Shown here piece after piece: positions 5,418 to 12,111 of a DNA stretch of 12,111 bases. The position numbers and the translations under genes were made by a program. This DNA comes from Flavobacterium sp. Its GTDB lineage: Bacteria > Bacteroidota > Bacteroidia > Flavobacteriales > Flavobacteriaceae. Where the stretch lies: NCBI GenBank assembly GCA_003449615.1, contig DMHA01000128.1, positions 1-12,111 on the forward strand, given 5' to 3'. The notes under the pieces were generated by a model, which worked only from the letters and a program-made list of their open reading frames with translations, made no database searches and was not told where the DNA came from. Within the stretch, counting starts at the first letter, position 1. Every line of letters begins with the position of its first letter.

Positions 5418-6743
5418 TTACTCCAACTCTTTCTTCAAAATTACTTTATTCCATAGTTCTTTTCCATCTTTATTGAACAAAGTCAATTTCATTTGTCGTG
5501 TCTCTTTTACTCCTGAAAATGATATAGTTCCAAAACAATTTTCGACAAACAAACTGCCTTCAACTCTATTTATATTCGTGTCTTCTTTGTACGATGTTGC
5601 TATACTTGACGTAAGTGGCGAAACAGTCCAGTCGTATATGTGTTGAGTTTCCGAAATGGATATTTTTGATAGTTCCGTAAAATGTCGGTCTCCACTAAGG
5701 AAAATTACGCCTTTAATTCCATTGCTTTTTATTTGTTCTAGTAAGTAATTTTTTTCTTCTTTATAACATTCATAATTTTCAAATCGTGCGGAAGAGTTCA
5801 AAACTTGTCCGCCGATGGCAATTATTTTGAAAGCTGCTTTTGAAGAGGAGAGAGCATCTATCAACCATTCCAGTTGTTGCTTACCCAAAATAGTTCTTTC
5901 TCCTGTTTTTCTATCATTTGGGGACTTAAAAAACCGATTGTCCAGAAGAAAAAAATGGGCATCAGCCCAGCTAAAGGTCGAACAAGTGCCTTCATTTTGA
6001 TTTTTATCTAAACCATAAGTTTTATTGGCCCAAAAATCTTTGAATGCTTGTTGGGTAATATGTTTGTTGTAAAAACTTCTGTCACCGTCATTGGGTCCAA
6101 AATCGTGATCGTCCCAAATGGCATAATTTTGTGTTTTGGCCAACAAGGGTTGTAACTCTTTTATCGAACGAGAATGTGAATACCGATGATAAATACCAGT
6201 TTTAGTATCCCAATCGGCTTCTCTCAAATAAATATTGTCTCCCATCCAAAGCATGATGTCCGGGTTTTTGGAATTAATGGCCTCAAAAATCGAATAATGA
6301 GAACCGTATCCTTTGCCAGGTCGGTCTAATGCTTCCTCGTTTATATAAGTACAACTTCCTAAAGCAAAAGAAAAATCGGGTGCGTTTTCACGCCACAGCC
6401 ATAATTTTTTGGATGTGAAAGAAGTTTCATAAGTAATATTGATTTTCTTTTTATCAATAAAAACGGAATAAAAATATTTTTTGTCTGGTTGTAGCTGATC
6501 TAATAAAACGTGACACGTAAAAGCATTTTCTTTCTTTGTTGGATAAGATTTGCTTCTTAAAACAGTTGTCTTTTTATCGGTACTATAATATTCAATAAAA
6601 ACGGATGCTTCTTTTTCAGTTTGCAACCAAATTACGGCTTCTTTCATTTCGCTGTAACCCACCATTGGTCCCGATTTTAAAATATTCTGAGCAAAAATTG
6701 AAATAGAAAACAAAATAATTACAGTAAAACAAAGATTTTTCAT
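5418..6743 (-). CDS. Secreted alkaline phosphatase D (PhoD)-like metallophosphoesterase
   Basis: This is a phosphodiesterase or phosphomonoesterase of the PhoD-like metallophosphatase family, predicted to be exported. From the chosen start (MKNLCFTVIILFSISIFAQ) there is a clean signal peptide. An N-terminal Fn3-like domain (about 21-110) precedes the catalytic domain. Metal-site motifs, numbered from this start, are GSC (129-131), WMGDNIY (166-172), DDHDFGPND (211-219), a GGQVLN motif near 311-316 and SGDRHFTEL (350-358). The set appears complete, so the enzyme should be active, although the substrate is unknown. A start 10 codons upstream (6773) would add MSFFWKKSIT before the signal peptide, which is why I prefer 6743. 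Length is 441 aa. The gene stands between a convergent neighbour and the beta-barrel gene upstream, 80 bp away. Confidence 0.9.
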   Translation of the reverse strand: MKNLCFTVIILFSISIFAQNILKSGPMVGYSEMKEAVIWLQTEKEASVFIEYYSTDKKTTVLRSKSYPTKKENAFTCHVLLDQLQPDKKYFYSVFIDKKKINITYETSFTSKKLWLWRENAPDFSFALGSCTYINEEALDRPGKGYGSHYSIFEAINSKNPDIMLWMGDNIYLREADWDTKTGIYHRYSHSRSIKELQPLLAKTQNYAIWDDHDFGPNDGDRSFYNKHITQQAFKDFWANKTYGLDKNQNEGTCSTFSWADAHFFLLDNRFFKSPNDRKTGERTILGKQQLEWLIDALSSSKAAFKIIAIGGQVLNSSARFENYECYKEEKNYLLEQIKSNGIKGVIFLSGDRHFTELSKISISETQHIYDWTVSPLTSSIATSYKEDTNINRVEGSLFVENCFGTISFSGVKETRQMKLTLFNKDGKELWNKVILKKELE

Positions 6744-6823
6744 TGTGATAGATTTTTTCCAAAAAAAAGACAAATAAGTGAGATAATTAGATGTTTGATG
6801 TTATTAATTTGTTAGGTTTATGA

Positions 6824-7366
6824 TTAAAAAAACACCCTAGCAAAAGGCATAAAAGCCTCACTATAAGCACTTTTGTTTTTGTTGTGCAATACATTATAGC
6901 GAACTCCAACTGTTACATTGCCGGTTCTAAAACCCGCCCCTAAAAATAATCCAGTATTCCAATAATTTTCAGAACCGCTATAAGGCCCAAAGTCCACATT
7001 GACGCGCAACTGTTCTAATTCAGCCGATAGTTGAACTTCTTCAAACGGAGTAAATAATCCAATAATACTGCCGCCATACAAATGGGATGCAAAATCGGTT
7101 TTCTGTTTTGCATAAGCATATTGAACCCCAAGTCCTAAAGCAACATAGTTGTTGAAATTGTAAATAGCACTTGGCGAAAGAGAAATATCGGTGTATCCAG
7201 AACCAATGCCAAGCCCTACTCCTCCTCCAAATTGAACTTTATCCCAAAATTCATTTTGCTTTTTATTATTATTGGTCTGTTGTTGTGCCAACAAAAAAGG
7301 ACTAGAAAATAGCATTATCAAAATCGTAATAGATTTTATTTGAATTAAAAGTGGATTATTTTTCAT
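6824..7366 (-). CDS. Small outer membrane beta-barrel protein
   Basis: The 180-aa protein begins with a signal peptide (hydrophobic core around ITILIMLFSSPFLLAQ) and continues as alternating amphipathic strands rich in Gly, Tyr and aromatic residues: FGGGVGLGIGSGYTDISLSP, YVALGLGVQYAYAK, LYGGSIIGLFTPF, NTGLFLGAGFRTGNVTVGVR. It ends in a Phe-Phe, matching the C-terminal aromatic needed for outer membrane insertion. The size fits an 8-stranded barrel of the OmpW/porin-like type; no function can be read. It is divergently transcribed from sucA with 122 bp between the starts. From memory, relatives in this position have sometimes been labelled alpha-ketoglutarate decarboxylase, which I take to be a name copied from neighbouring sucA; nothing in this sequence supports such an activity. 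Confidence 0.82.
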   Translation of the reverse strand: MKNNPLLIQIKSITILIMLFSSPFLLAQQQTNNNKKQNEFWDKVQFGGGVGLGIGSGYTDISLSPSAIYNFNNYVALGLGVQYAYAKQKTDFASHLYGGSIIGLFTPFEEVQLSAELEQLRVNVDFGPYSGSENYWNTGLFLGAGFRTGNVTVGVRYNVLHNKNKSAYSEAFMPFARVFF

Positions 7367-7442
7367 GATAAGTTTGTGTTTTATTTAACAAAAATTAAAG
7401 TAAAAGTACATAAAAATGAATTTAAATATACTTGGTTTATTG

Positions 7443-7450
7443 TACTTTTG
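7443..7450 (+). promoter_or_regulatory. Candidate -7 box for sucA
   Basis: TACTTTTG matches TAnnTTTG exactly, 38 bp before the sucA ATG. No TTG is found at the expected 17-23 bp upstream, so the promoter is partial by consensus. The 122-bp gap between the divergent starts is otherwise AT-rich without clear structure. Confidence 0.45.
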
Positions 7451-7488
7451 CGAAACTATTTTAACAGAAATGCATATTTTATAAAATT

Positions 7489-10266
7489 ATGGACAGGTTT
7501 TCATTCTTAAACGCGGCTCATGCCGAATTTTTTGCCCAATTATACGATCAATATTTAGAAAATCCAGATAGCGTAGAGCCAAGTTGGAGAGGTTTTTTTC
7601 AAGGTTTCGACTTTGGAATGGCTACTTATAATTCGGAAAATCAAGTAGCTCAGCCAGCAATCAAAGCGACTGCCACGCCTGAAAATAATTCAGGAACAGA
7701 AAAACTGCTGAAAGAATTTAATGTAATCAAATTGATTGATGCATACAGAAGTCGTGGGCATTTATTTACCAGAACAAATCCCGTTCACAAACGAAGAACC
7801 TATTCGCCAACATTAGATTTGGAGAATTTTGGACTCTCCAAAGCTGATTTACCAACAGTTTTTGATGCTGCCAGAATCATCAAAATTGAGCCCTGTAGTT
7901 TGGCTGAAATATTAAGTCATTTGGACAAAATTTACTGTCAATCTATAGGAGTTGAATATATGTACATCCGAAATCCTGATGATATCAAATGGATTCAGAG
8001 TAAAATTGGTCACAATGACAATCAACCAGATTTTTCTATTGAAAAGAAAAAAGCAATTCTGCACAAACTAAACCAAGCTGTTGCCTTTGAAAATTTCTTG
8101 CACACCAAGTATGTGGGACAAAAACGATTTTCGCTCGAAGGAGGGGAATCCATCATTCCAGCCATCGATGCCTTGATTGAACAAGCAGCTGAAAAGGGAG
8201 TTCAACATTTTGTGATGGGAATGGCCCACCGTGGTCGTTTGAATGTTTTGGCAAATATTTTCGGAAAATCTACCCAAGATATTTTTAGCGAATTTGACGG
8301 AAAAGATTATAACGATCAAGAATATTTTGATGGCGATGTAAAATATCATTTAGGTTTAAGTGCAGAGAAAAGAACCAGTTCAGGAAAAACAATAAACATC
8401 AATTTAGCACCAAACCCTTCGCATTTAGAAACTGTTGGAGCTGTTATTGAAGGAATTACAAGAGCCCAACAAGACAAATATTTCCCAAACGATTTCTCAA
8501 AAGTATTGCCCATTGCTGTTCACGGAGATGCTGCAATTGCAGGACAAGGAATTTTATATGAAATCATTCAAATGTCGCAATTGGATGGTTACAAAACAGG
8601 CGGAACCATTCATGTGGTCATCAATAATCAAGTGGGATTTACCACCAATTATCTTGACGCTCGTTCTTCGACTTATTGCACTGATGTTGCTAAAGTAACC
8701 CTTTCTCCTGTGTTGCACGTCAATGCCGACGATGTCGAAGCAGTTGTACACGCTATGTCATTTGCTTTGGATTTTAGAATGCATTTTGGTCGGGATGTTT
8801 TTATAGATTTATTGGGATACAGAAAATACGGTCATAATGAAGGCGATGAACCCCGATTTACACAACCTATTCTTTATAAAATTATTGCCAAACACAAAAA
8901 CCCAAGAGATATTTATGCCGAAAAATTGTTAGCAGAAAGTGTTATTGATGATTCTTATGTGAAAGAATTAGAGACTGAATATAAAGATGGTTTGGAAGTT
9001 AGTTTAGAAGAATCCAGAAAACGTGAGTTAACAATAATTACACCTTTTCTTCAAAATGAATGGAAAGGTTTTGAAAAAGCGGGAATCTCGCAAATGCTCA
9101 CCAAAGTTGATACAACTTATCCAAAAGAAGGACTTACAGCTGTAGCCAATGCTATATGTAATTTGCCAAATGATAAAAAATTCATTAGTAAAGTTCAAAA
9201 ATTAATCAACGACCGAAAAACCATGTTTTTTGAAACCAATAAACTAGATTGGGCAATGGCCGAACACTTGGCTTATGGGTCTTTACTAAGAGAAGGTTTT
9301 GACGTTCGTATCTCAGGACAAGATGTAGAACGAGGAACATTTTCGCACAGGCACGCTGTTGTAAAAGTCGAAGATTCCGAAGAAGAAGTAGTATTAATCA
9401 ATAGTTTGGAAGGCAAAAAAGGAAAATTCAACGCCTTCAATTCTCCTTTATCAGAATATGGCGTTTTAGGATTTGATTATGGATATGCGCTAACCAATCC
9501 AAACGCACTGACGATTTGGGAAGCACAATTTGGCGATTTCTCGAACGGTGCTCAAATTATGATTGACCAATATATTTCGTGTGGCGAAGACAAATGGAAC
9601 AACCAAAATGGCATAGTTTTGTTGTTGCCTCATGGTTATGAAGGTCAAGGAGCAGAGCATTCTTCAGGACGAATGGAACGTTTTTTACAACTTTGTGCTA
9701 GGCAAAATATGTATGTTGCCGATTGTACAACTCCGGCCAACTTCTTTCACTTGTTGAGAAGACAAATGAAAGCTAAATTCCGAAAACCACTGATTGTTTT
9801 TACACCAAAAAGTTTACTTCGTGATCCAAGAGTTGTTTCCAGTATCGAAGAATTAGAAAATGGCAGTTTCCAAGAAACCATTGATGACGAAACAGTTAAT
9901 AAAGCTGAGGTTAAAACGCTTGTTTTCTGTACAGGAAAATTCTATTATGATATTACTGCCGAAAGAGAAATCCGAGGAAGAAAAGATGTTGCAGTTGTGA
10001 GAATCGAACAATTATTCCCATTGCCAGTGGATCAATTAAAAGCAATTATTGCCAAATATCCCAATGCCGATGATTATGTTTGGGCGCAAGAAGAGCCAAA
10101 AAATATGGGAGCTTACGGATATATGCTAATGAATTTTGACTTAGTAAAATGGAGGTTGGCTTCCCTTAGAGTTTCCTCGGCATCGGCTTCAGGAAGTTAT
10201 ACAAGATCCAAAAATCGCCACGCAAGAGCGATTAAAACGGTTTTTGAAAAGGATTTTGTTAGATAA
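7489..10266 (+). CDS. sucA: 2-oxoglutarate dehydrogenase E1 component
   Basis: This thiamine-diphosphate-dependent E1 subunit decarboxylates 2-oxoglutarate and passes the succinyl group to the lipoyl arm of E2 (SucB) in the TCA cycle, in the cytosol. At 925 aa it has the full length of the family. The N-terminal E2-binding segment (SFLNAAHAEFFAQLYDQYLE) is present. The ThDP domain carries MAHRGRLNVL (245-254), the HGDAAIAGQG segment beginning the GDG-type cofactor motif (345-354) and NNQVGFTT (379-386). The transketolase-like pyrimidine domain includes HGYEGQGAEHSSGRMERF (715-732), and the C-terminal domain follows. No residue loss or frameshift is seen. The gene order sucA-sucB is usual, but here two small genes or gene remnants lie between them with no terminator, so sucB is probably still read from the sucA promoter. 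Confidence 0.97.
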   Translation: MDRFSFLNAAHAEFFAQLYDQYLENPDSVEPSWRGFFQGFDFGMATYNSENQVAQPAIKATATPENNSGTEKLLKEFNVIKLIDAYRSRGHLFTRTNPVHKRRTYSPTLDLENFGLSKADLPTVFDAARIIKIEPCSLAEILSHLDKIYCQSIGVEYMYIRNPDDIKWIQSKIGHNDNQPDFSIEKKKAILHKLNQAVAFENFLHTKYVGQKRFSLEGGESIIPAIDALIEQAAEKGVQHFVMGMAHRGRLNVLANIFGKSTQDIFSEFDGKDYNDQEYFDGDVKYHLGLSAEKRTSSGKTININLAPNPSHLETVGAVIEGITRAQQDKYFPNDFSKVLPIAVHGDAAIAGQGILYEIIQMSQLDGYKTGGTIHVVINNQVGFTTNYLDARSSTYCTDVAKVTLSPVLHVNADDVEAVVHAMSFALDFRMHFGRDVFIDLLGYRKYGHNEGDEPRFTQPILYKIIAKHKNPRDIYAEKLLAESVIDDSYVKELETEYKDGLEVSLEESRKRELTIITPFLQNEWKGFEKAGISQMLTKVDTTYPKEGLTAVANAICNLPNDKKFISKVQKLINDRKTMFFETNKLDWAMAEHLAYGSLLREGFDVRISGQDVERGTFSHRHAVVKVEDSEEEVVLINSLEGKKGKFNAFNSPLSEYGVLGFDYGYALTNPNALTIWEAQFGDFSNGAQIMIDQYISCGEDKWNNQNGIVLLLPHGYEGQGAEHSSGRMERFLQLCARQNMYVADCTTPANFFHLLRRQMKAKFRKPLIVFTPKSLLRDPRVVSSIEELENGSFQETIDDETVNKAEVKTLVFCTGKFYYDITAEREIRGRKDVAVVRIEQLFPLPVDQLKAIIAKYPNADDYVWAQEEPKNMGAYGYMLMNFDLVKWRLASLRVSSASASGSYTRSKNRHARAIKTVFEKDFVR

Positions 10267-10274
10267 AAAAAATT

Positions 10275-10318
10275 GTTTCAAGTTTCAAGTTTCAGGTTTA
10301 ATGTTAAGCCCTTGAAAC
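10275..10318 (+). repeat. TTTCAAG short tandem repeat with inverted partner
   Basis: Three consecutive 7-mers, TTTCAAG, TTTCAAG and TTTCAGG (10276-10296), follow the sucA stop. CTTGAAAC (10311-10318) is the exact reverse complement of GTTTCAAG at 10275-10282 and also at 10282-10289. A hairpin is possible, but no T run follows, so it is not a typical terminator. It looks like a simple intergenic repeat at a rearrangement scar. Confidence 0.65.
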
Positions 10319-10392
10319 TAATTCGTAATTTAGTCGAAGAAAATCAACAACTTTTAATACAAAAATGGGATGAATTCTTTAGTAATAAATAA
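10315..10392 (+). pseudogene. C-terminal remnant of a gene, possibly DUF4160
   Basis: An open frame, without a start codon of its own, reads LIRNLVEENQQLL followed by IQKWDEFFSNK and ends in TAA at 10390-10392. It overlaps the start of the DUF2442 gene by 23 bp. The V-x-E-N...L...W-x-E-F-F ending is like the C-terminus of DUF4160 proteins, which are commonly encoded just upstream of DUF2442 genes. The frame stays open upstream, but through the TTTCAAG repeat, so the rest of the gene has evidently been lost, with the break near 10318. The family assignment rests on a short tail and on the neighbour, so it is tentative. Confidence 0.45.
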
Positions 10393-10633
10393 ATCTAAAA
10401 AAGCGATAAATGTAGTATTTTCAGATGCTAAAATGATTGTTTTTTTAGAAGACGGTAGAGAGTTGTCAAATTCCTCTAGAATGGTTTACTTCGTCAGTTC
10501 GCTTTGCTCGTGTCCAAGATTAAGAAATGCAACTTCAAAACAATTACAGAAATGGCGTTTCATAGGAAACGGAGAAGGAATACATTGGGACGAAATTGAC
10601 GAAGATATTGCAGTAGAAAATTTATTAGAATAG
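10370..10633 (+). CDS. DUF2442 domain protein with a rewritten centre
   Basis: The 87-aa protein carries the DUF2442 signature at its C-terminus: IGNGEGIHWDEIDEDIAVENLL (65-86, of which GNGEGIHW is 66-73), preceded by PRLRNATSKQLQKW. The N-terminal strand-rich part (INVVFSDAKMIVFLEDGREL) also fits. The family normally has a P-L-x-W-F/Y-P-R-L core between these, but residues 34-48 here read NSSRMVYFVSSLCSC. Reading the other frame restores SIPLEWF from 10466 (omitting one A at 10468-10470) up to 10487, followed by 26 extra bases and then PRL. Two indels (+1 and +26) therefore cancel to nine extra codons. The role of the family is not known; such genes often pair with DUF4160 and have been discussed as toxin-antitoxin-like. 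Function may be lost here. It lies 34 bp before sucB. Confidence 0.75.
   Translation: MNSLVINKSKKAINVVFSDAKMIVFLEDGRELSNSSRMVYFVSSLCSCPRLRNATSKQLQKWRFIGNGEGIHWDEIDEDIAVENLLE
10488..10513 (+). other. 26-bp insertion inside the DUF2442 gene
   Basis: The segment begins ACTTCGTCAG and ends GCTCGTGT. It separates TGGTTT from CCAAGATTA, which would join as the expected W-F-P-R-L core. It is richer in G and C than its surroundings. The source is unknown; it may be a short dispersed repeat. Confidence 0.5.
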
Positions 10634-10667
10634 AATAATTATAACAATACATATAAAATTATAAACG

Positions 10668-11897
10668 ATGATTTTAGAAATGAAAGTCCCATCACCTGGG
10701 GAATCAATCAAAGAAGTTGAAATTGCAACTTGGTTAGTAAAAGATGGCGATTATGTCGAAAAAGATCAAGCCATTGCAGAAGTGGATTCGGACAAAGCAA
10801 CCCTTGAATTGCCAGCCGAAGCCAGCGGAATTATTACTTTGAAAGCAGAAGAAGGCGACACAGTAGCAGTTGGTGCAATTGTGTGCCATATTGATACAGA
10901 TGTTGCAAAACCATCTGCTTCATTACCAGTTGCCGAAGTTAAAAAAGATGAAGCAAAAGTGGTTGAAGTGAAGAAAGAAGAAGTAAAAGTAGCTGCTCCT
11001 GTAGTACCAACTTCTTACGCTTCGGGAACTCCTTCACCAGCTGCAAGAAAAATATTAGACGAAAAAAACATCCAGCCTTCTGACATTGTTGGAACAGGAA
11101 AAGACGGAAGAATTACCAAAGATGACGCTATAAATGCCGTTCCATCTATGGGAACTCCAACGGGAGGAAACCGTAGTTCAGAACGTACTAAATTATCGAT
11201 GTTGCGTCGAAAAGTAGCCGAAAGATTGGTGGCTGCCAAAAATGATACCGCTATGTTGACTACTTTCAACGAAGTGAATATGACGCCCATCAACACTTTA
11301 CGCAACGAATACAAAGATGCATTCAAAGCCAAACACGGCGGACTTGGTTTAGGTTATATGTCGTTTTTTACCAAAGCGGTTACAAGAGCTTTAGCATTGT
11401 ATCCTGATGTGAACTCTATGATGGATGGCGATTACAAGATTGCGTATGATTTTTGCGATATTTCGATTGCGGTTTCAGGACCAAAAGGATTGATGGTTCC
11501 TGTAGTTCGAAATGCTGAAAACCTAACTTTCCGAGGCATTGAAGCCGAGATAAAAAGATTGGCCATCAAAGCAAGAGACGGACAAATTACCGTTGACGAT
11601 ATGACTGGAGGAACATTTACCATTACTAACGGAGGCGTTTTTGGAAGTATGTTATCTACGCCAATTATCAACCCACCACAATCTGGAATCCTTGGAATGC
11701 ACAACATTATCGAGCGTCCCATTGCTGTCAATGGCAAAGTGGAAATTCACCCAATGATGTACGTGGCTTTGTCTTATGACCACAGAATTATCGATGGTCG
11801 TGAGTCTGTTGGTTTCTTGGTTGCCGTGAAAGAAGCACTAGAAAATCCAGTAGCATTGCTTTGTGATGGAAATCCTAAGAAAGCATTTGAAATGTAG
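10668..11897 (+). CDS. sucB: 2-oxoglutarate dehydrogenase E2, dihydrolipoyllysine succinyltransferase
   Basis: This E2 core transfers the succinyl group from E1 to CoA and forms the scaffold of the 2-oxoglutarate dehydrogenase complex. Domains in order are one lipoyl domain (about 1-77) with the lipoylated lysine Lys43 in [11 protein letters not shown], a charged Lys/Glu/Val/Ala linker, the peripheral subunit-binding domain (about 118-155, [20 protein letters not shown] then GTGKDGRIT), and the catalytic acyltransferase domain with the active-site motif DHRIIDG (His372, Asp376). The ATG giving [14 protein letters not shown] is the usual N-terminus. Length is 409 aa, normal. No promoter consensus was found in the 34-bp gap upstream, so transcription probably comes from sucA. 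A strong terminator follows the stop by 22 bp. Confidence 0.97.
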   Translation: MILEMKVPSPGESIKEVEIATWLVKDGDYVEKDQAIAEVDSDKATLELPAEASGIITLKAEEGDTVAVGAIVCHIDTDVAKPSASLPVAEVKKDEAKVVEVKKEEVKVAAPVVPTSYASGTPSPAARKILDEKNIQPSDIVGTGKDGRITKDDAINAVPSMGTPTGGNRSSERTKLSMLRRKVAERLVAAKNDTAMLTTFNEVNMTPINTLRNEYKDAFKAKHGGLGLGYMSFFTKAVTRALALYPDVNSMMDGDYKIAYDFCDISIAVSGPKGLMVPVVRNAENLTFRGIEAEIKRLAIKARDGQITVDDMTGGTFTITNGGVFGSMLSTPIINPPQSGILGMHNIIERPIAVNGKVEIHPMMYVALSYDHRIIDGRESVGFLVAVKEALENPVALLCDGNPKKAFEM

Positions 11898-11919
11898 GTA
11901 TCTCTAAATTCCAAAAATC

Positions 11920-11960
11920 AAATCCCAAATTCCAATTTTACTGGAGTTTGGGATTTTTTT
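11920..11960 (+). terminator. Rho-independent terminator of sucB
   Basis: AAATCCCAAATTCCA (11920-11934) pairs with the complementary arm at 11942-11956 to form a 15-bp stem with one G-U pair and a 7-nt loop, and the T run continues to 11960. It starts 22 bp after the sucB stop. Confidence 0.85.
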
Positions 11961-12010
11961 AGGACAGCATCAAACGAGTATAAAGCAATGAGTAAATTTC
12001 AGATTATGAC

Positions 12011-12046
12011 AAAAAAAAAAGCTACGCAATGCGTAGCTTATTTTTT
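12011..12046. terminator. Bidirectional terminator between convergent genes
   Basis: AAGCTACGC (12019-12027) and GCGTAGCTT (12031-12039) form a perfect 9-bp stem with a 3-nt loop. There is a T run on the plus side (12041-12046) and an A run on the other side (12011-12020) that serves as a T run for the minus-strand gene. Confidence 0.85.
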
Positions 12047-12059
12047 CTGTAATTTAGAA

Positions 12060-12111
12060 TTACTTAGCTGCAGCAGTAGTATCAGCAACAACAGCAGTAG
12101 TGTCAACAGCA
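12060..12111 (-). CDS. C-terminal end of an Ala/Thr/Val-rich protein (partial)
   Basis: Only the last 16 codons and the TAA (12060-12062) of a minus-strand gene lie in the window. They read AVDTTAVVADTTAAAK, a low-complexity tail with a repeated (V/A)-D-T-T-A unit. I recall small secreted or periplasmic flavobacterial proteins with such tails, but the family cannot be told from this end. The bidirectional terminator immediately downstream supports a real gene. The 5' part is outside the window. Confidence 0.65.
   Translation of the reverse strand, partial: AVDTTAVVADTTAAAK

Noticed and set aside
6743..6773. Upstream start at 6773 for the PhoD-like protein
   Set aside because: It would place ten residues ahead of an otherwise standard signal peptide.
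8068..8751. Frames inside sucA on both strands
   Set aside because: They overlap well-conserved SucA motifs and carry none of their own.
11015..11737. Minus-strand frames opposite sucB
   Set aside because: They overlap the subunit-binding and catalytic domains of SucB and show no independent features.
12064..12111. Alternative minus-strand frame ending at 12064
   Set aside because: That frame hits another stop within six codons, while the frame ending at 12060 is open and gives a regular repeated tail.
1..12111. tRNA, rRNA, riboswitch or CRISPR elements
   Set aside because: No cloverleaf, rRNA-like segment, known aptamer-like leader or repeat-spacer array could be recognised by reading both strands.

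Overview
The window looks like chromosomal DNA of a flavobacterium (Bacteroidota, probably Flavobacterium or a close relative). The sequence is AT-rich, has no Shine-Dalgarno sites ahead of genes, shows promoter matches to the Bacteroidota consensus (TTG, then TAnnTTTG), and carries typical flavobacterial proteins. This is from reading alone; no database search was run.

Layout. 1-570: a 14-bp tandem repeat, then a lone 151-aa unknown gene enclosed by 15-bp inverted repeats and 12-bp direct repeats, resembling a small cassette. 574-1180: an IS200/RAYT-type Y1 transposase between two oppositely oriented 64-bp units, each made of two hairpins separated by exactly 38 bp. 1225-3158 (minus): a TetR-family regulator and a TolC-family outer membrane protein in a TAATG-overlapping operon, with a promoter and an overlapping palindromic operator candidate. 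The usual adaptor and pump genes are absent, and the transposase unit lies where they would be. 3321-5413 (plus): a short-chain type polyprenyl synthetase, a membrane protein that looks like a divergent duplicated lycopene-cyclase-domain protein, and a small conserved-looking protein. 5418-7366 (minus): a secreted PhoD-like phosphatase and a small outer membrane beta-barrel. 7489-11897 (plus): sucA and sucB, the E1 and E2 of 2-oxoglutarate dehydrogenase, separated by a DUF2442 gene and the apparent tail of a lost partner (possibly DUF4160). 11920-12046: a strong terminator after sucB, then a bidirectional one shared with a minus-strand gene whose last 16 codons close the window.

Functionally, sucA/sucB are TCA-cycle housekeeping genes and the TetR/TolC pair is an export module. 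The synthetase and its membrane-protein neighbour suggest isoprenoid or carotenoid metabolism. The left 1.2 kb and the sucA-sucB gap hold most of the mobile or decaying DNA. The points most worth a second look are the two-hairpin RAYT units with compensatory stem changes, the inverted-repeat cassette, the lycopene-cyclase-like protein beside the prenyl synthetase, and a DUF2442 gene whose conserved centre is rewritten by two indels that cancel in frame.
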